From Herbiconiux oxytropis (lineage in GTDB: Bacteria; Actinomycetota; Actinomycetes; Actinomycetales; Microbacteriaceae), in NCBI RefSeq assembly GCF_024979315.1, contig NZ_JANLCK010000017.1, positions 1 to 56,285 of the forward strand: a stretch of DNA of 56,285 nt, in the 5' to 3' direction. The notes beneath the pieces were generated by a model that did not search any database, was not told the DNA's origin, and was given only the letters and a program-made list of their open reading frames with translations. Positions 1-7,688 of the stretch are shown here, piece by piece (positions within the stretch are counted from its first letter, which is position 1; the number at the start of each line of letters is the position of its first letter). A program made the position numbers and the translations under genes.

Positions 1-100
1 TCTGGCGGCGAGTCAGGACGACCGCTGCGGGGGTGCCTCCCACCATCATCACTGTCTGGCGGGAGACCGCGAAGCGGGCGAGGGGACTATGACTCGAACG

Positions 101-132
101 GATCATGCACACCCCACGGCCACACGGGCAAC
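101..132 (+). repeat. Remnant matching the 3' end of the RelE-type toxin gene
   Basis: The 32 bases here match 23396-23427 at 31 positions, the first 26 being identical and in the same orientation. At 23396 the sequence lies inside the toxin gene and encodes its unusual C-terminal tail. Here the same frame is closed by a TGA about 15 bases upstream, and nothing else RelE-like precedes it. It is therefore a fragment or a recombination scar, not a gene. The rest of 1-266 holds no gene I can support apart from the start signals of the lipoprotein. Confidence 0.6.
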
Positions 133-266
133 ATCACCGCGGTGGCGGCTGCGGCGGGGTGTTCGGAGTTGTTCGGGAATCGGGGGCCGGCGCCGGAACG
201 GGGCGGGCGAGGGGCGCGAGGGTGAGAGCGTCGGGGGAACACGCGGGGGTATCAGAAGGATGCCGG

Positions 267-887
267 ATGCTCGCGTTCACTCGATGGGGGAGACCTTTGC
301 GCACAGTTCGTTTGTCAGCGGCACTTTCGATCGCAGTCGTTGCGGTGGCCGTTCTGGCTGGATGCGCGACGTCGGATGCGGATCCGGCGTCGAGTCAGCC
401 AGGTCCGTCGGCTTCGGCTCGGTCGAGCGTGGCCGCGGAGGCGGACCAGACGCCTTCGCCGTCGGCCACATCCTCGCCCTCGGCTGCGGCCGCGCCGACG
501 CCGGAGGAGATCGCTGCGGCGGCAGAGGCGATACCCGAGACCACGACCGAGGCCGTCGTGCCCGACGTGTTCTCCTGGAAGTCGATCAACGGCACGTGGT
601 GTCCGCCTGAGGGGGAGTGCATCACGATCTTCGACTACGGCACGGGAACGGGGAACAACCGCTTCGTGATGCAGATGACCGAGGCGCCGGACGGGTGCCT
701 GCTCGGTGCGGCGGAGAACCACAGCTACCCGGGTGCCAGTGTGATGATCTGCCCGGCCTTCACTCCCACGCCCGCCGCGGTCTTCGGCGTCACGACGAGC
801 TCCGAAGCGGTGACCGGCGATGACTACACCCGTGACCGCATGTGGTTCTTCCAGGGCCTCGGCTCTCCGACGTTCTACCGGCAGTGA
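267..887 (+). CDS. Secreted lipoprotein of unknown function
   Basis: A 206-residue protein with a basic N-terminus, a hydrophobic segment (residues 17-31) and a lipobox LAGC with the lipidated Cys at residue 33, so it should be anchored on the outer face of the membrane. A low-complexity Ser/Ala/Pro linker covers roughly residues 35-95. It is followed by a compact C-terminal domain with Cys residues that could form disulfides (WCPPEGEC, near DGC and MICPAF). I chose the ATG at 267 because AGAAGGA sits 6 bases upstream. The longer frame from 105 would begin with a Gly/Arg-rich stretch that does not look like protein and would bury the signal peptide. I recognise no family. It stands alone, with its own upstream region and 75 bases before the next gene. 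Confidence 0.85.
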   Translation: MLAFTRWGRPLRTVRLSAALSIAVVAVAVLAGCATSDADPASSQPGPSASARSSVAAEADQTPSPSATSSPSAAAAPTPEEIAAAAEAIPETTTEAVVPDVFSWKSINGTWCPPEGECITIFDYGTGTGNNRFVMQMTEAPDGCLLGAAENHSYPGASVMICPAFTPTPAAVFGVTTSSEAVTGDDYTRDRMWFFQGLGSPTFYRQ

Positions 888-962
888 GCTCGCGCACGGC
901 GAAACCGCGACGATAGTCTGGCGGGGGCCGCACCTGCCGAGCGGTTCGCGAGGGGGAGAGCG

Positions 963-1949
963 GTGACCGAGGCCGCCACAGCCGACAACGAGCCGGACTC
1001 GCTCGACCGGATCGCCGCGGAACTGCTCGTGCTCAAGGAAGGTCTGCCGATCTCCTACGCCGAGATCGTGCGGCGCGTCGGGCAGAATCGGATCGACCGT
1101 GGGGTGTCGCCGAGCGCAGCGTTCCCTCCTCGAAGCACCATCTATGACGCGTTCCGCTCAGGGCGAGCCCGGATGGATCCTGTTCTGCTGCGGGACATCG
1201 TGAGTGCTCTCGGGGTGAGCGCTGGTGAGGCGGATGGGTGGGTGGAGCGCTGTCTCCGGGTTCAGCGGACCAGACCCGTCGCCCGGCCTCTGTCCGTGAC
1301 TCGGCCGGCGGATCTGCGGGCCGGTTCGCTCGACGCATCCGTGGCTCGGCCGTGGTGGAGCACGCCGGCGTTGCTCGTGGGGTGCGTGCTGCTCAATCTG
1401 GTGGGGATCGTCGTCGTGCAGCAGCTCCATCTGCCGATCTACCTCGACATGGCAGGCACGGCTGCGGCCGCGATCATGCTCGGCCCGTGGCACGGTGCAG
1501 CGGTCGGCCTCGCCAGCAACCTGTTCGGGTTCGTGGTCGGGGCTCCGGGTGCAGCGCCGTTCGCGCTTGTGAACGTGGCGGGGGCGCTCGTGTGGGGCTA
1601 TGGCATCCGGCGCTTCAGGATGGGCGACGACATCGTGCGGTTCTTCAATCTGAACCTGCTCGTGGCGACCGCGTGCTCGCTCGTGGGTGCGCCTCTCGGC
1701 GTCATCCTGTTCGGCGGGTACTCGGGGCACGGGTCGGACACGGTGACCGCCTCGATCGAGACGATGGGGCTGCCTGTCGTCGCCGCTGCGTTCTCGTCGA
1801 ACATCCTCACCTCGGTGATCGACAAGCTGCTCACCGGTTTCGTCGCCCTCATGATCTTCGTCTGGCTCCACCGGGCGGCGGGGTTCTCGGCTGCGCGGAT
1901 GCCGCTCGTGGAGCAGCTGAGCGCGCCGGCGCGGAGGCGGCAGGGTTGA
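963..1949 (+). CDS. Helix-turn-helix domain fused to an ECF S-component-like membrane domain
   Basis: A 328-residue protein with a GTG start and a GGGGGAGAG ribosome site directly upstream. Residues 13-100 form an actinobacterial HTH of the type that reads 'ISYAEIVRRVG...RSTIYDAFRSGRARMD...VLLRDIVSALG', resembling XRE-like DNA-binding domains. After a Pro/Arg linker, residues 130-310 contain about six membrane helices. These include the YLDMAG...GPWHGAAVGL pattern typical of substrate-specific (S) components of energy-coupling-factor vitamin/metabolite transporters. No ECF ATPase or T component lies nearby. What is seen is the fusion. That it senses or imports a small molecule and regulates transcription from the membrane is inference. 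It could instead be an orphan S component whose HTH is vestigial. Confidence 0.7.
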   Translation: MTEAATADNEPDSLDRIAAELLVLKEGLPISYAEIVRRVGQNRIDRGVSPSAAFPPRSTIYDAFRSGRARMDPVLLRDIVSALGVSAGEADGWVERCLRVQRTRPVARPLSVTRPADLRAGSLDASVARPWWSTPALLVGCVLLNLVGIVVVQQLHLPIYLDMAGTAAAAIMLGPWHGAAVGLASNLFGFVVGAPGAAPFALVNVAGALVWGYGIRRFRMGDDIVRFFNLNLLVATACSLVGAPLGVILFGGYSGHGSDTVTASIETMGLPVVAAAFSSNILTSVIDKLLTGFVALMIFVWLHRAAGFSAARMPLVEQLSAPARRRQG

Positions 1950-2042
1950 CGGGCTGGTCCTGAGCGCCGCCGCTCGCCCTGGGGGTGATGGCCGGTTGCG
2001 CGCATCGGTCGTACGGTGAGGCGAATGAGGAGAGGGCGAGTG

Positions 2043-2969
2043 ATGAGCAGAACAGAGGATGTGGCCGACAAGACGATCGTGATCGCGGGCGCCTCGAGTG
2101 GCTTCGGGCGCGGTGCTGCGATCGAGCTCGCGCGTCGAGGCGCTCAGGTGGTCGTCGCGGCCCGCCGCGGGCTGGTCCTCGATGAGCTGGTCGCCGAGAT
2201 CGCTGCAGCCGGCGGGACGGTGCTTGCCGTGCCGACCGACGTCAGCGATCCGGATGCGGTCTCCGCGCTCGCCGAGAGCGCGCTCCAGCGCTTCGGGCGG
2301 ATCGACGTGTGGGTCAACAACGTCGGGATCGGCGCGATCGGTATGTTCTGGGACATCCCGATCGAGGCGCATGCCCGCGTCGTGGACGTCAACCTCAAGG
2401 GCCTGATCTATGGAGCCCATGTCGCCGTCAGGCACTTCCGCTCACAGGGCGCCGGGGTGCTCGTGAATGTGGGCTCGATCGACAGCGAAGTGCCGCTGGC
2501 CTATCAGGCCTCGTACGCGGCCACGAAAGCCGCTGTGCTCAGTCTCAGTCGCACCTTGAACGAGGAGCTTCGTCTCGTCGGCGACCATGACCGCATCAAG
2601 GTCGGGACGATCATGCCGTGGGCCGTCGACACGCCGTGGTGGACCCATGCTGCCAACTACAGCGGGCACACGGCCCGGATGGCTGTCATGGACGACCCCC
2701 AGATCGTCGTCGACGCGATCGTCGCCGCCTGCACCGACCCGAAGGAGGAGCAGCCCGTCGGCCCCAAGGCCCGAACGGCGAACCTGTCGCACCACCTCTT
2801 CCCGGGCCTCACCGAGCGGCTCTCGGCCAAGACCGCCGACGCCGAATCGAAGAAGGGTGATGAGCTCCCTCCCACCGCCGGCTCCATCTTCGAGCCCGTC
2901 GCGGCGGGGACCACCGTGGACGGCGGTATCCGTGCACGGATGAAGGAGGAGGACGACAGCGCCCGGTGA
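2043..2969 (+). CDS. Short-chain dehydrogenase/reductase (SDR)
   Basis: A 308-residue cytoplasmic NAD(P)-dependent oxidoreductase. The Rossmann motif GASSGFG is at residues 16-22, NNVG at 92-95, the catalytic Ser at 145 and the YAATK active-site motif at Tyr158/Lys162. It is longer than classical SDRs (about 250). The extra C-terminal 60 residues, rich in charged and Pro residues, match the long SDR subgroup often annotated only as 'SDR family oxidoreductase'. The ATG at 2043 follows GAGGAGAGG with 6 bases spacing and is preferred over an in-frame ATG at 2016. The substrate cannot be read from the sequence, and no neighbour suggests one. Confidence 0.88.
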   Translation: MSRTEDVADKTIVIAGASSGFGRGAAIELARRGAQVVVAARRGLVLDELVAEIAAAGGTVLAVPTDVSDPDAVSALAESALQRFGRIDVWVNNVGIGAIGMFWDIPIEAHARVVDVNLKGLIYGAHVAVRHFRSQGAGVLVNVGSIDSEVPLAYQASYAATKAAVLSLSRTLNEELRLVGDHDRIKVGTIMPWAVDTPWWTHAANYSGHTARMAVMDDPQIVVDAIVAACTDPKEEQPVGPKARTANLSHHLFPGLTERLSAKTADAESKKGDELPPTAGSIFEPVAAGTTVDGGIRARMKEEDDSAR

Positions 2970-3039
2970 TCGTCGAGACATCCGGGCGTAGGTTCATACG
3001 CAACCTGGCCGATTTCGTCGGCGGAGCGAGGAGGAGTGC

Positions 3040-3186
3040 GTGAAAGTGTGGGTGGTGCTCGACCTGACCGAGTGGACGAGAGACGTCATCGGCGTGTTCG
3101 CCACTCGCGACGCGGCCATCCGCGCGATCGAGCGCACGTCATCCTGGGAGTTCTCGATCGAGCAGTGGAACGTGGAGGCGGCCTAG
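3040..3186 (+). CDS. Small uncharacterised protein, 48 residues
   Basis: A GTG-started frame of 48 codons ending in TAG, with a strong AGGAGGAG ribosome site three bases upstream. The protein starts MKVWVVLDLTEW, continues VIGVFATRDAAIRAIE and ends FSIEQWNVEAA. This pattern (beta strand, 'GVF.t.daA...i', beta strand) resembles the small DUF7336-like proteins scattered in actinobacterial and phage genomes; that match is from memory and tentative. Codons are strongly G/C-ending and the frame is clean. It is convergent with the ATPase gene, whose stop is 23 bases away. Its function is unknown. Confidence 0.65.
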   Translation: MKVWVVLDLTEWTRDVIGVFATRDAAIRAIERTSSWEFSIEQWNVEAA

Positions 3187-3208
3187 CCTTGCCAGCGCGC
3201 CGACATCC

Positions 3209-4411
3209 TCACACGTCCGGGAATCCGGTGACCCGGTCGTACGCCGCACTGTTCTCCGCACCCTCGTTCTTCAGCCGGAGTGCATACTCCTTCATGTACG
3301 GGAAGGCGATGATGAAGCGACCGCGCACCTCGGGGTCGGCCACCAGGATGCCGGCATCCACGAGATCCTTTCGGTAGCCGGGAAGGCTCGTCTCGGCGGC
3401 ACCGAGCACGCGGGCCATCTCCTTCGGGGTGATCTCGGGCTGCTCCGCGATGGTCCGAATGATCAGCTTCTGTTTTGTCGAGAGTTCTTCGTAGGCGACC
3501 CCGGCGACAGATCCGATGACCTTCTCCAGGAAGGCGGTGCGGACAGCTGAGACGTGCTCGACGTCGATCAGCTCACCGCCCGACCGTTCATAGGCCAGGT
3601 ATCCGATCTCCTGGATCATGTAGGTGTTGCCTCGGCTGAGTGCTGCCATCGCCTCGACTGCGCTGTCGGTGATCAGCAGATCGGACGCCTGGGCGATGGT
3701 GCGGATGACTGCCTGGCTCTCTTGGTAGGTGAACTCATCGAGTCTGATCTCCTCGGCCCGGGTCAGGAACGAAATGTGCTGATTCCGACGGGCGCGCTCG
3801 ATGGGGATGGGTAACCCGGAGATGACCACGGCGACAGGCAGATCATCCTCGATCAGCGACTGGTAGGCGCTGGAGAACGAGACGATGTGTTCGAGCGTGG
3901 TGTCTCGGGCATGCTTGAAGTTCATCTCGTCGATGACAATGAGGAGACCGGACATCTTGCGCCTCACCAGGAGATCGATGAGCACTCTCATCGAGGCGCC
4001 GAACGGGCGCTTGTGAGCATCGGCGGCCCGCTTCTTCCGCGTGAGCTTCGCACCCGGGATACCTACACCGAACGCGGTGAGGCCGATGTTTATCTCCGCT
4101 AGGGAGAGATTGGGCTTGCGACCGAGCTCGTCGACGAGCCAGTCCACAGCGTAGTGAACGTCATCCAGGAACCCGCGCTTGGCGCCCACGCGCAGTACCG
4201 GGATGCCCATTCCCTGGGCGCGGCGCACCGTTGCAGTGAGAAGGGTCGTCTTGCCGATGCCTCGGTTTCCGGTGATGATTGTGGCGCGACTGTGCGCGGG
4301 GTGCTTGGCGCCGAGCGTGAAGGACGTGCGATCGATGAGACCCATCTCGGTCTCGCGCCCGTAGAGCACTGTCGGCGGGGTCCCGAATCCCGGTGTGAAC
4401 GGATTCGCCAT
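3209..4411 (-). CDS. STAND/ORC-like AAA ATPase with C-terminal winged helix
   Basis: A 400-residue protein. Near the N-terminus are GREtEM-like ORC-type residues, then Walker A GNRGIGKTT at about residues 48-56, Walker B LLIVIDEMN at about 160, and a sensor-like VVISGLP near 205. The last 110 residues look like a winged helix (KQKLIIRTIAEQ...ITPKEMARVLG). It is probably a DNA-linked or regulatory ATPase. Families with this architecture include transposition helpers and defence proteins, but none is proven here. The ATG at 4411 has AGGAG five bases upstream. About a quarter of the first 65 codons end in A or T, against a few per cent in neighbours, which suggests recent acquisition. The A/T-rich leader before it is equally atypical. 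Confidence 0.75.
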   Translation of the reverse strand: MANPFTPGFGTPPTVLYGRETEMGLIDRTSFTLGAKHPAHSRATIITGNRGIGKTTLLTATVRRAQGMGIPVLRVGAKRGFLDDVHYAVDWLVDELGRKPNLSLAEINIGLTAFGVGIPGAKLTRKKRAADAHKRPFGASMRVLIDLLVRRKMSGLLIVIDEMNFKHARDTTLEHIVSFSSAYQSLIEDDLPVAVVISGLPIPIERARRNQHISFLTRAEEIRLDEFTYQESQAVIRTIAQASDLLITDSAVEAMAALSRGNTYMIQEIGYLAYERSGGELIDVEHVSAVRTAFLEKVIGSVAGVAYEELSTKQKLIIRTIAEQPEITPKEMARVLGAAETSLPGYRKDLVDAGILVADPEVRGRFIIAFPYMKEYALRLKNEGAENSAAYDRVTGFPDV

Positions 4412-4575
4412 ACTGCTCCTAGCCTCAGCTTCTAAATTACGCTCTTTCGCATAAAATAATAATCCTCCTGCGGTCGAGACAAGCATCCACCCGCTCGTCT
4501 CGCTCAGCGTCGTCGAGCCACGAGTCCCGCCGCGAGAGCCGTGGCCGTCTCCTTCCAGCTCCTCGTGTCTGAGTC

Positions 4576-5187
4576 TCAGGCCCGTGCGGCGGAGAGGGCG
4601 TCGAGGTAGGCCGCCTGGAGGGTGTCGCTGATCTCGTCGGGTTCGCCGAGGTAGCCGCCCACCATGGCGCCGTCGCGCAGCATGAGCAGCTGGCGGGCGG
4701 TCTTGTCGGGATCGGGCACGTGCGCTTCGGCGGCGATGCCGGCGAACATGTCGCGCGTCCACGTCCGGTGCGAATCGACCACCACTCGCACGGGGTCGTC
4801 GGCGTCGGGTGTCTCGGCCGCGGCGTTGATGAAGGCGCAGCCACGGAAGCCGGGCATGCAGCTCATGGTGCCGATCAGGCGGGCGATGTTCTGCAGCGCG
4901 CCCGCGGGGTCGACGTCGGCGCGGGCGGCCTCGAAGGCGCCGCGCTCGCGCGCGGCCTGCTGCTCGAGGTAGGCCACCGCGAGGTCGGTCTTGGTGCGGA
5001 AGTGGCGGTAGAAGGTGACCTTCGTGATGCCGGCCGCCTCGATGATCCGGTCGGCGCTGGTGCCGCGGATGCCGTGGGAGTAGAACAGGTCGGCGGCGGC
5101 ATCGAGGATGCGCTTTCGGGCGGCGCCCTCGTGGCCCCGGCCCACGGGTGCGGCGCCGGCGGGTGCGGCGCTGGCGGTCTCAGTCAC
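4576..5187 (-). CDS. TetR-family transcriptional repressor
   Basis: A 203-residue regulator. Residues 20-70 form the TetR DNA-binding domain (RKRILDAAADLFYSHGIRGTSADRIIEAAGITKVTFYRHFRTKTDL). The rest is the ligand-binding helical domain with an ARQLLMLRDGAMVGGYL stretch seen in AcrR/TetR members. The GTG at 5187 is preferred because GAGAGAGG lies just upstream, whereas earlier starts add a Pro/Arg-rich stretch. It is the last gene in the same direction as the flavoprotein operon but is separated from it by a hairpin. The palindrome at 7658-7681 in front of that operon is its likely operator (inference). Confidence 0.88.
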   Translation of the reverse strand: MTETASAAPAGAAPVGRGHEGAARKRILDAAADLFYSHGIRGTSADRIIEAAGITKVTFYRHFRTKTDLAVAYLEQQAARERGAFEAARADVDPAGALQNIARLIGTMSCMPGFRGCAFINAAAETPDADDPVRVVVDSHRTWTRDMFAGIAAEAHVPDPDKTARQLLMLRDGAMVGGYLGEPDEISDTLQAAYLDALSAARA

Positions 5188-5250
5188 GTCCGGCCTCTCT
5201 CGCCGTTCGGGTGACGGCGTGCTCAGCATCAAGGCTATGCCCACGGGAAC

Positions 5251-5283
5251 GCCGTGCCCGAAATCGAGGATCCCGGGCACGGC
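5251..5283. terminator. Hairpin between EthD-like gene and tetR
   Basis: A perfect 10-bp stem (GCCGTGCCCG at 5251-5260 with CGGGCACGGC at 5274-5283) around a 13-base loop. There is no T tract. It sits just after the stop of the EthD-like gene on the minus strand, so it probably ends or attenuates transcription before tetR. Confidence 0.6.
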
Positions 5284-5305
5284 GCTGTCGGGCTCCGTCA
5301 GTCGC

Positions 5306-5614
5306 TCACGCAGGCTCGACGTCGAGGAAGAGCCCGGTGATCTTGCCGCCGGTGGCGCCGACGACCGCGCCGAAGAAGGCCTGTCCCTCGGGCGACGAGG
5401 TGGCGCCGGATGCTTCGTCGTAGCCGTCGAAGGCCAGCGAGAGGGTGCGGAAGGCGGGTGTGGGGGTGCCGTCGTCCTTGGGCCAGACGCGGCTGGACTC
5501 GAGGCTGCGGAGCCCGGGCAGGGCGCGCGCCTTCTCGAGCAGGTCGGGCAGAGCGCGCTCGAACGCCTGGGTGTCGTCGAGGTTGTCGATGATGATCTCG
5601 ATCTTGGTGGTCAT
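5306..5614 (-). CDS. EthD-like / dimeric alpha-beta barrel protein
   Basis: A 102-residue cytoplasmic protein starting at an ATG with AAGGAG five bases upstream. It has the size and pattern of ferredoxin-like dimeric alpha-beta barrels of the EthD type (beta strand, helix rich in Leu, GLRSLESSRVW strand, then YDEASGATSSPEGQAFFGAVV). Its role is unknown. EthD-like proteins commonly accompany redox or degradation enzymes. It is the third gene of a TetR-controlled operon behind the membrane protein and the flavoprotein, 52 bases after the latter. Confidence 0.65.
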   Translation of the reverse strand: MTTKIEIIIDNLDDTQAFERALPDLLEKARALPGLRSLESSRVWPKDDGTPTPAFRTLSLAFDGYDEASGATSSPEGQAFFGAVVGATGGKITGLFLDVEPA

Positions 5615-5666
5615 GGTGTCTCCTTGTTCGTGTTCTGCGGGTGGGGATGGGGGCGTGGTGCCGCGG

Positions 5667-7079
5667 TCAGGGCCTGCCGTATGTCTCGAGCAGTCGCAGC
5701 CAGATCTCACTGATGGTGGGGTAGGAGGGCACGGCGTGCCAGAGGCGCTCGAGGGGCACCTCGCCGACGATGGCGATCGTGGCCGAGTGGAGCAGTTCGG
5801 CGACGTCCTGGCCCACGAAGGTGGCGCCGACGATGACCTTGCGCTCCTCGTCGACGACGAGCTTGGCCCGGCCGCTGTAGCCATCGGCGTGGAGCTTGGC
5901 GCCGGCGACCCAGCCGATGTCGTATTCGACCGTGCGGATGTCGTGGCCGCGCTCGCGGGCCTGGGCCTCGGTGAGCCCGACGGCGGCGACCTCGGGGTCG
6001 GTGAACACGACGCGGGGGACCGCGACATGATCGGCGGTCGCCGCGTGCAGACCCCATGCTCCACCGTCGACGGGGGTGCCCGCGAGCCGGGCGGCGATGG
6101 CCTCGCCGGCGGCGCGTGCCTGGTATTTGCCCTGGTGGGTGAGCAGCGCCCGGCCGTTCACGTCGCCGACGCCGTAGAGCCAGTCGGTGCCGCGGACGAG
6201 CATGGTCTCGTCGACCTCGAGGGCGCGGCCGGCAGGGATGCCCACAGCCTCCAACCCCAGATCGTCGGTGCTCGGCCGGCGGCCGGTGGAGACGAGCACC
6301 TCGGCGGCGGTCACGGCGGTGCCGTCTGCGAGCAGGATGCGAACAGTGCCGTCGGCGTCGCGGTCGATCCGCTCGAAACCCACTCCGGTGCGCACGTCGA
6401 TGCCCTCCGCCGTGGCGGCCGCGGCGATCAGTTCGCCGACGAACGGCTCTTCGCGGGCGAGCAGCGTATCTCTCGACAGCAGGGTGACCCGCGAGCCGAG
6501 CGACGCGAATGCGAACGCCAGCTCGGTGCCGGCGACGCCGCCGCCGATGACGGCGAGGCTCGTCGGGACGTGATCGGCCGAGGTCGCCTCCCGGGTTCCC
6601 CACGCGCGAGCCTCGGCGAGCCCGGGGATCGGGGGGAGGACGGGCACGGAGCCGGTGGCGATGGCGACGGCCTTCGCGGTGTGGATGCGGTCGCCCACGG
6701 CCACCTGGCGAGGGCCGACCAGCCGGCCTCGGCCGCGGATCAGTGCGACGCCGACGGAGTCGAGCCACCCGACCTGGCCGTCGTCGTTCCAGTTGCTCGT
6801 GAACTCCGTGCGGCGGGCAAGGACGGCGGCCGGGTCGAGGGCGCCCGTGACGGCTTCGCGGGAGCCGGCGAGACGCTGGGCGGCGCGGAGGGCGTGTGCG
6901 CTCCGCAGCAGCGCCTTCGACGGCATGCACGCCCAGTAGGAGCATTCACCGCCCACCAGTTCCGCTTCCACGATCGCGACCCTGACTCCCTTGCGGGCGG
7001 CGTAGTCGGCGACGTTCTCGCCCACCGGGCCCGCACCGATCACGATCAGGTCGTAGTCGGGCTCCGGCGCGGCGTTCAC
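5667..7079 (-). CDS. Pyridine nucleotide-disulfide oxidoreductase (class I type)
   Basis: A 470-residue FAD enzyme of the lipoamide dehydrogenase/mercuric reductase family. The FAD motif GAGPVG is at residues 15-20 and the redox disulfide at Cys46/Cys51 in GGECSYWACMPSK. The NAD(P) motif GGGVAGTELA follows in the middle, and ATGS/STGR-type second FAD contacts are present. The C-terminal dimer motif reads HAVPSYPTISE. The usual active-site pair is HxHPTxxE, so the second His is replaced by Tyr, a variant seen in uncharacterised actinobacterial members. The start is GTG at 7079, overlapping the upstream stop as GTGA, so it is translationally coupled. Lipoamide, mycothione or an artificial quinone could be the substrate; none is proven. 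Confidence 0.88.
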   Translation of the reverse strand: MNAAPEPDYDLIVIGAGPVGENVADYAARKGVRVAIVEAELVGGECSYWACMPSKALLRSAHALRAAQRLAGSREAVTGALDPAAVLARRTEFTSNWNDDGQVGWLDSVGVALIRGRGRLVGPRQVAVGDRIHTAKAVAIATGSVPVLPPIPGLAEARAWGTREATSADHVPTSLAVIGGGVAGTELAFAFASLGSRVTLLSRDTLLAREEPFVGELIAAAATAEGIDVRTGVGFERIDRDADGTVRILLADGTAVTAAEVLVSTGRRPSTDDLGLEAVGIPAGRALEVDETMLVRGTDWLYGVGDVNGRALLTHQGKYQARAAGEAIAARLAGTPVDGGAWGLHAATADHVAVPRVVFTDPEVAAVGLTEAQARERGHDIRTVEYDIGWVAGAKLHADGYSGRAKLVVDEERKVIVGATFVGQDVAELLHSATIAIVGEVPLERLWHAVPSYPTISEIWLRLLETYGRP

Positions 7080-7636
7080 GCGTTCCTCCGCACGACCACG
7101 CTGAGCCGGATGGCGGCGATGAGGAAGAAGATGCCACCGAGCACGGCGTAGCCGCCGATCCCGATGGCGCCCGACCCGCCCTGCAGTCCCGAGGCCAGGA
7201 AGCCGCCTCCGGCGAGCACGGAGATGGCTCCGCTGATGACGAGCGGGATCTGCCCACCGGCGCTGCGGCGAAGGAGCGCCGTGACGAGCTGGGTGATGCC
7301 GGACAGGATCGCCCAGACACCCCAGCCGGCGAGGATCGCTCCGACGGAGATGGTCGAGAGGATGCCGAGCCCGATGGCCGCGGCGAGGCTCAGCACGATG
7401 TTGAGCATCTCGGCGATCCGGGGCGAGGCCCCCTTGCCTTCGGAGCGGAGCTGCCAGGCGACGGCCGCCGCATCGACGAGGGGATAGATCACGACGAGCA
7501 CGGTGAGCAGCGGGCCCTGGGCGGCGGCGGTCGCGATGAGCACGCCCGCCCAGACGAGGGCGAACGCGAAGCGGATGAAGTAGAGGCGGCGGAGCACGTA
7601 GCCCTGGGCGGGGGGAGCCGCGGTGAGATCGGTCAT
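7076..7636 (-). CDS. DUF308/HdeD-like integral membrane protein
   Basis: A 186-residue membrane protein with about six hydrophobic helices arranged as three pairs (FAFALVWAGVLIA, LLTVLVVIYPLVDAAAV, MLNIVLSLAAAIGLGI, ISVGAILAGWGVWAILSG, LVISGAISVLAGGGF, IGGYAVLGGIFFLIAAI). This is the HdeD/DUF308 layout. The ATG at 7636 follows GAGAAAG. It is the first gene of the operon that continues into the flavoprotein, and its promoter contains the palindromic operator at 7658-7681. DUF308 proteins are linked to stress in some bacteria; a stress-response role here is inference from that family and the TetR control. Confidence 0.78.
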   Translation of the reverse strand: MTDLTAAPPAQGYVLRRLYFIRFAFALVWAGVLIATAAAQGPLLTVLVVIYPLVDAAAVAWQLRSEGKGASPRIAEMLNIVLSLAAAIGLGILSTISVGAILAGWGVWAILSGITQLVTALLRRSAGGQIPLVISGAISVLAGGGFLASGLQGGSGAIGIGGYAVLGGIFFLIAAIRLSVVVRRNA

Positions 7637-7657
7637 GGCATCTTTCTCTTCGAGATC

Positions 7658-7681
7658 AGTAGACGAACTAGTACGTCTACT
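7658..7681. promoter_or_regulatory. Palindromic operator, probably for the TetR at 4576-5187
   Basis: A 24-bp near-perfect palindrome with half-sites AGTAGACG and CGTCTACT and one mismatched pair inside. It lies right at the predicted transcription start of the minus-strand operon, immediately downstream of its -10 box, where a bound repressor would block initiation. Confidence 0.72.
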
Positions 7682-7688
7682 AACGAGG

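Noticed and set aside
105-266. Longer N-terminus for the first lipoprotein from an ATG at 105
   Set aside because: It would place 54 Gly/Arg-rich residues before the signal peptide; the ATG at 267 has its own ribosome site.
1158-2435. 425-codon minus-strand frame opposite the HTH-ECF-S and SDR genes
   Set aside because: Crosses two genes and the gap between them with Arg/His-rich sequence; no start signal.
5445-7151. 568-codon plus-strand frame opposite the flavoprotein
   Set aside because: No motifs, repetitive Gly/Ala/Asp composition; the minus-strand flavoprotein has all family motifs.
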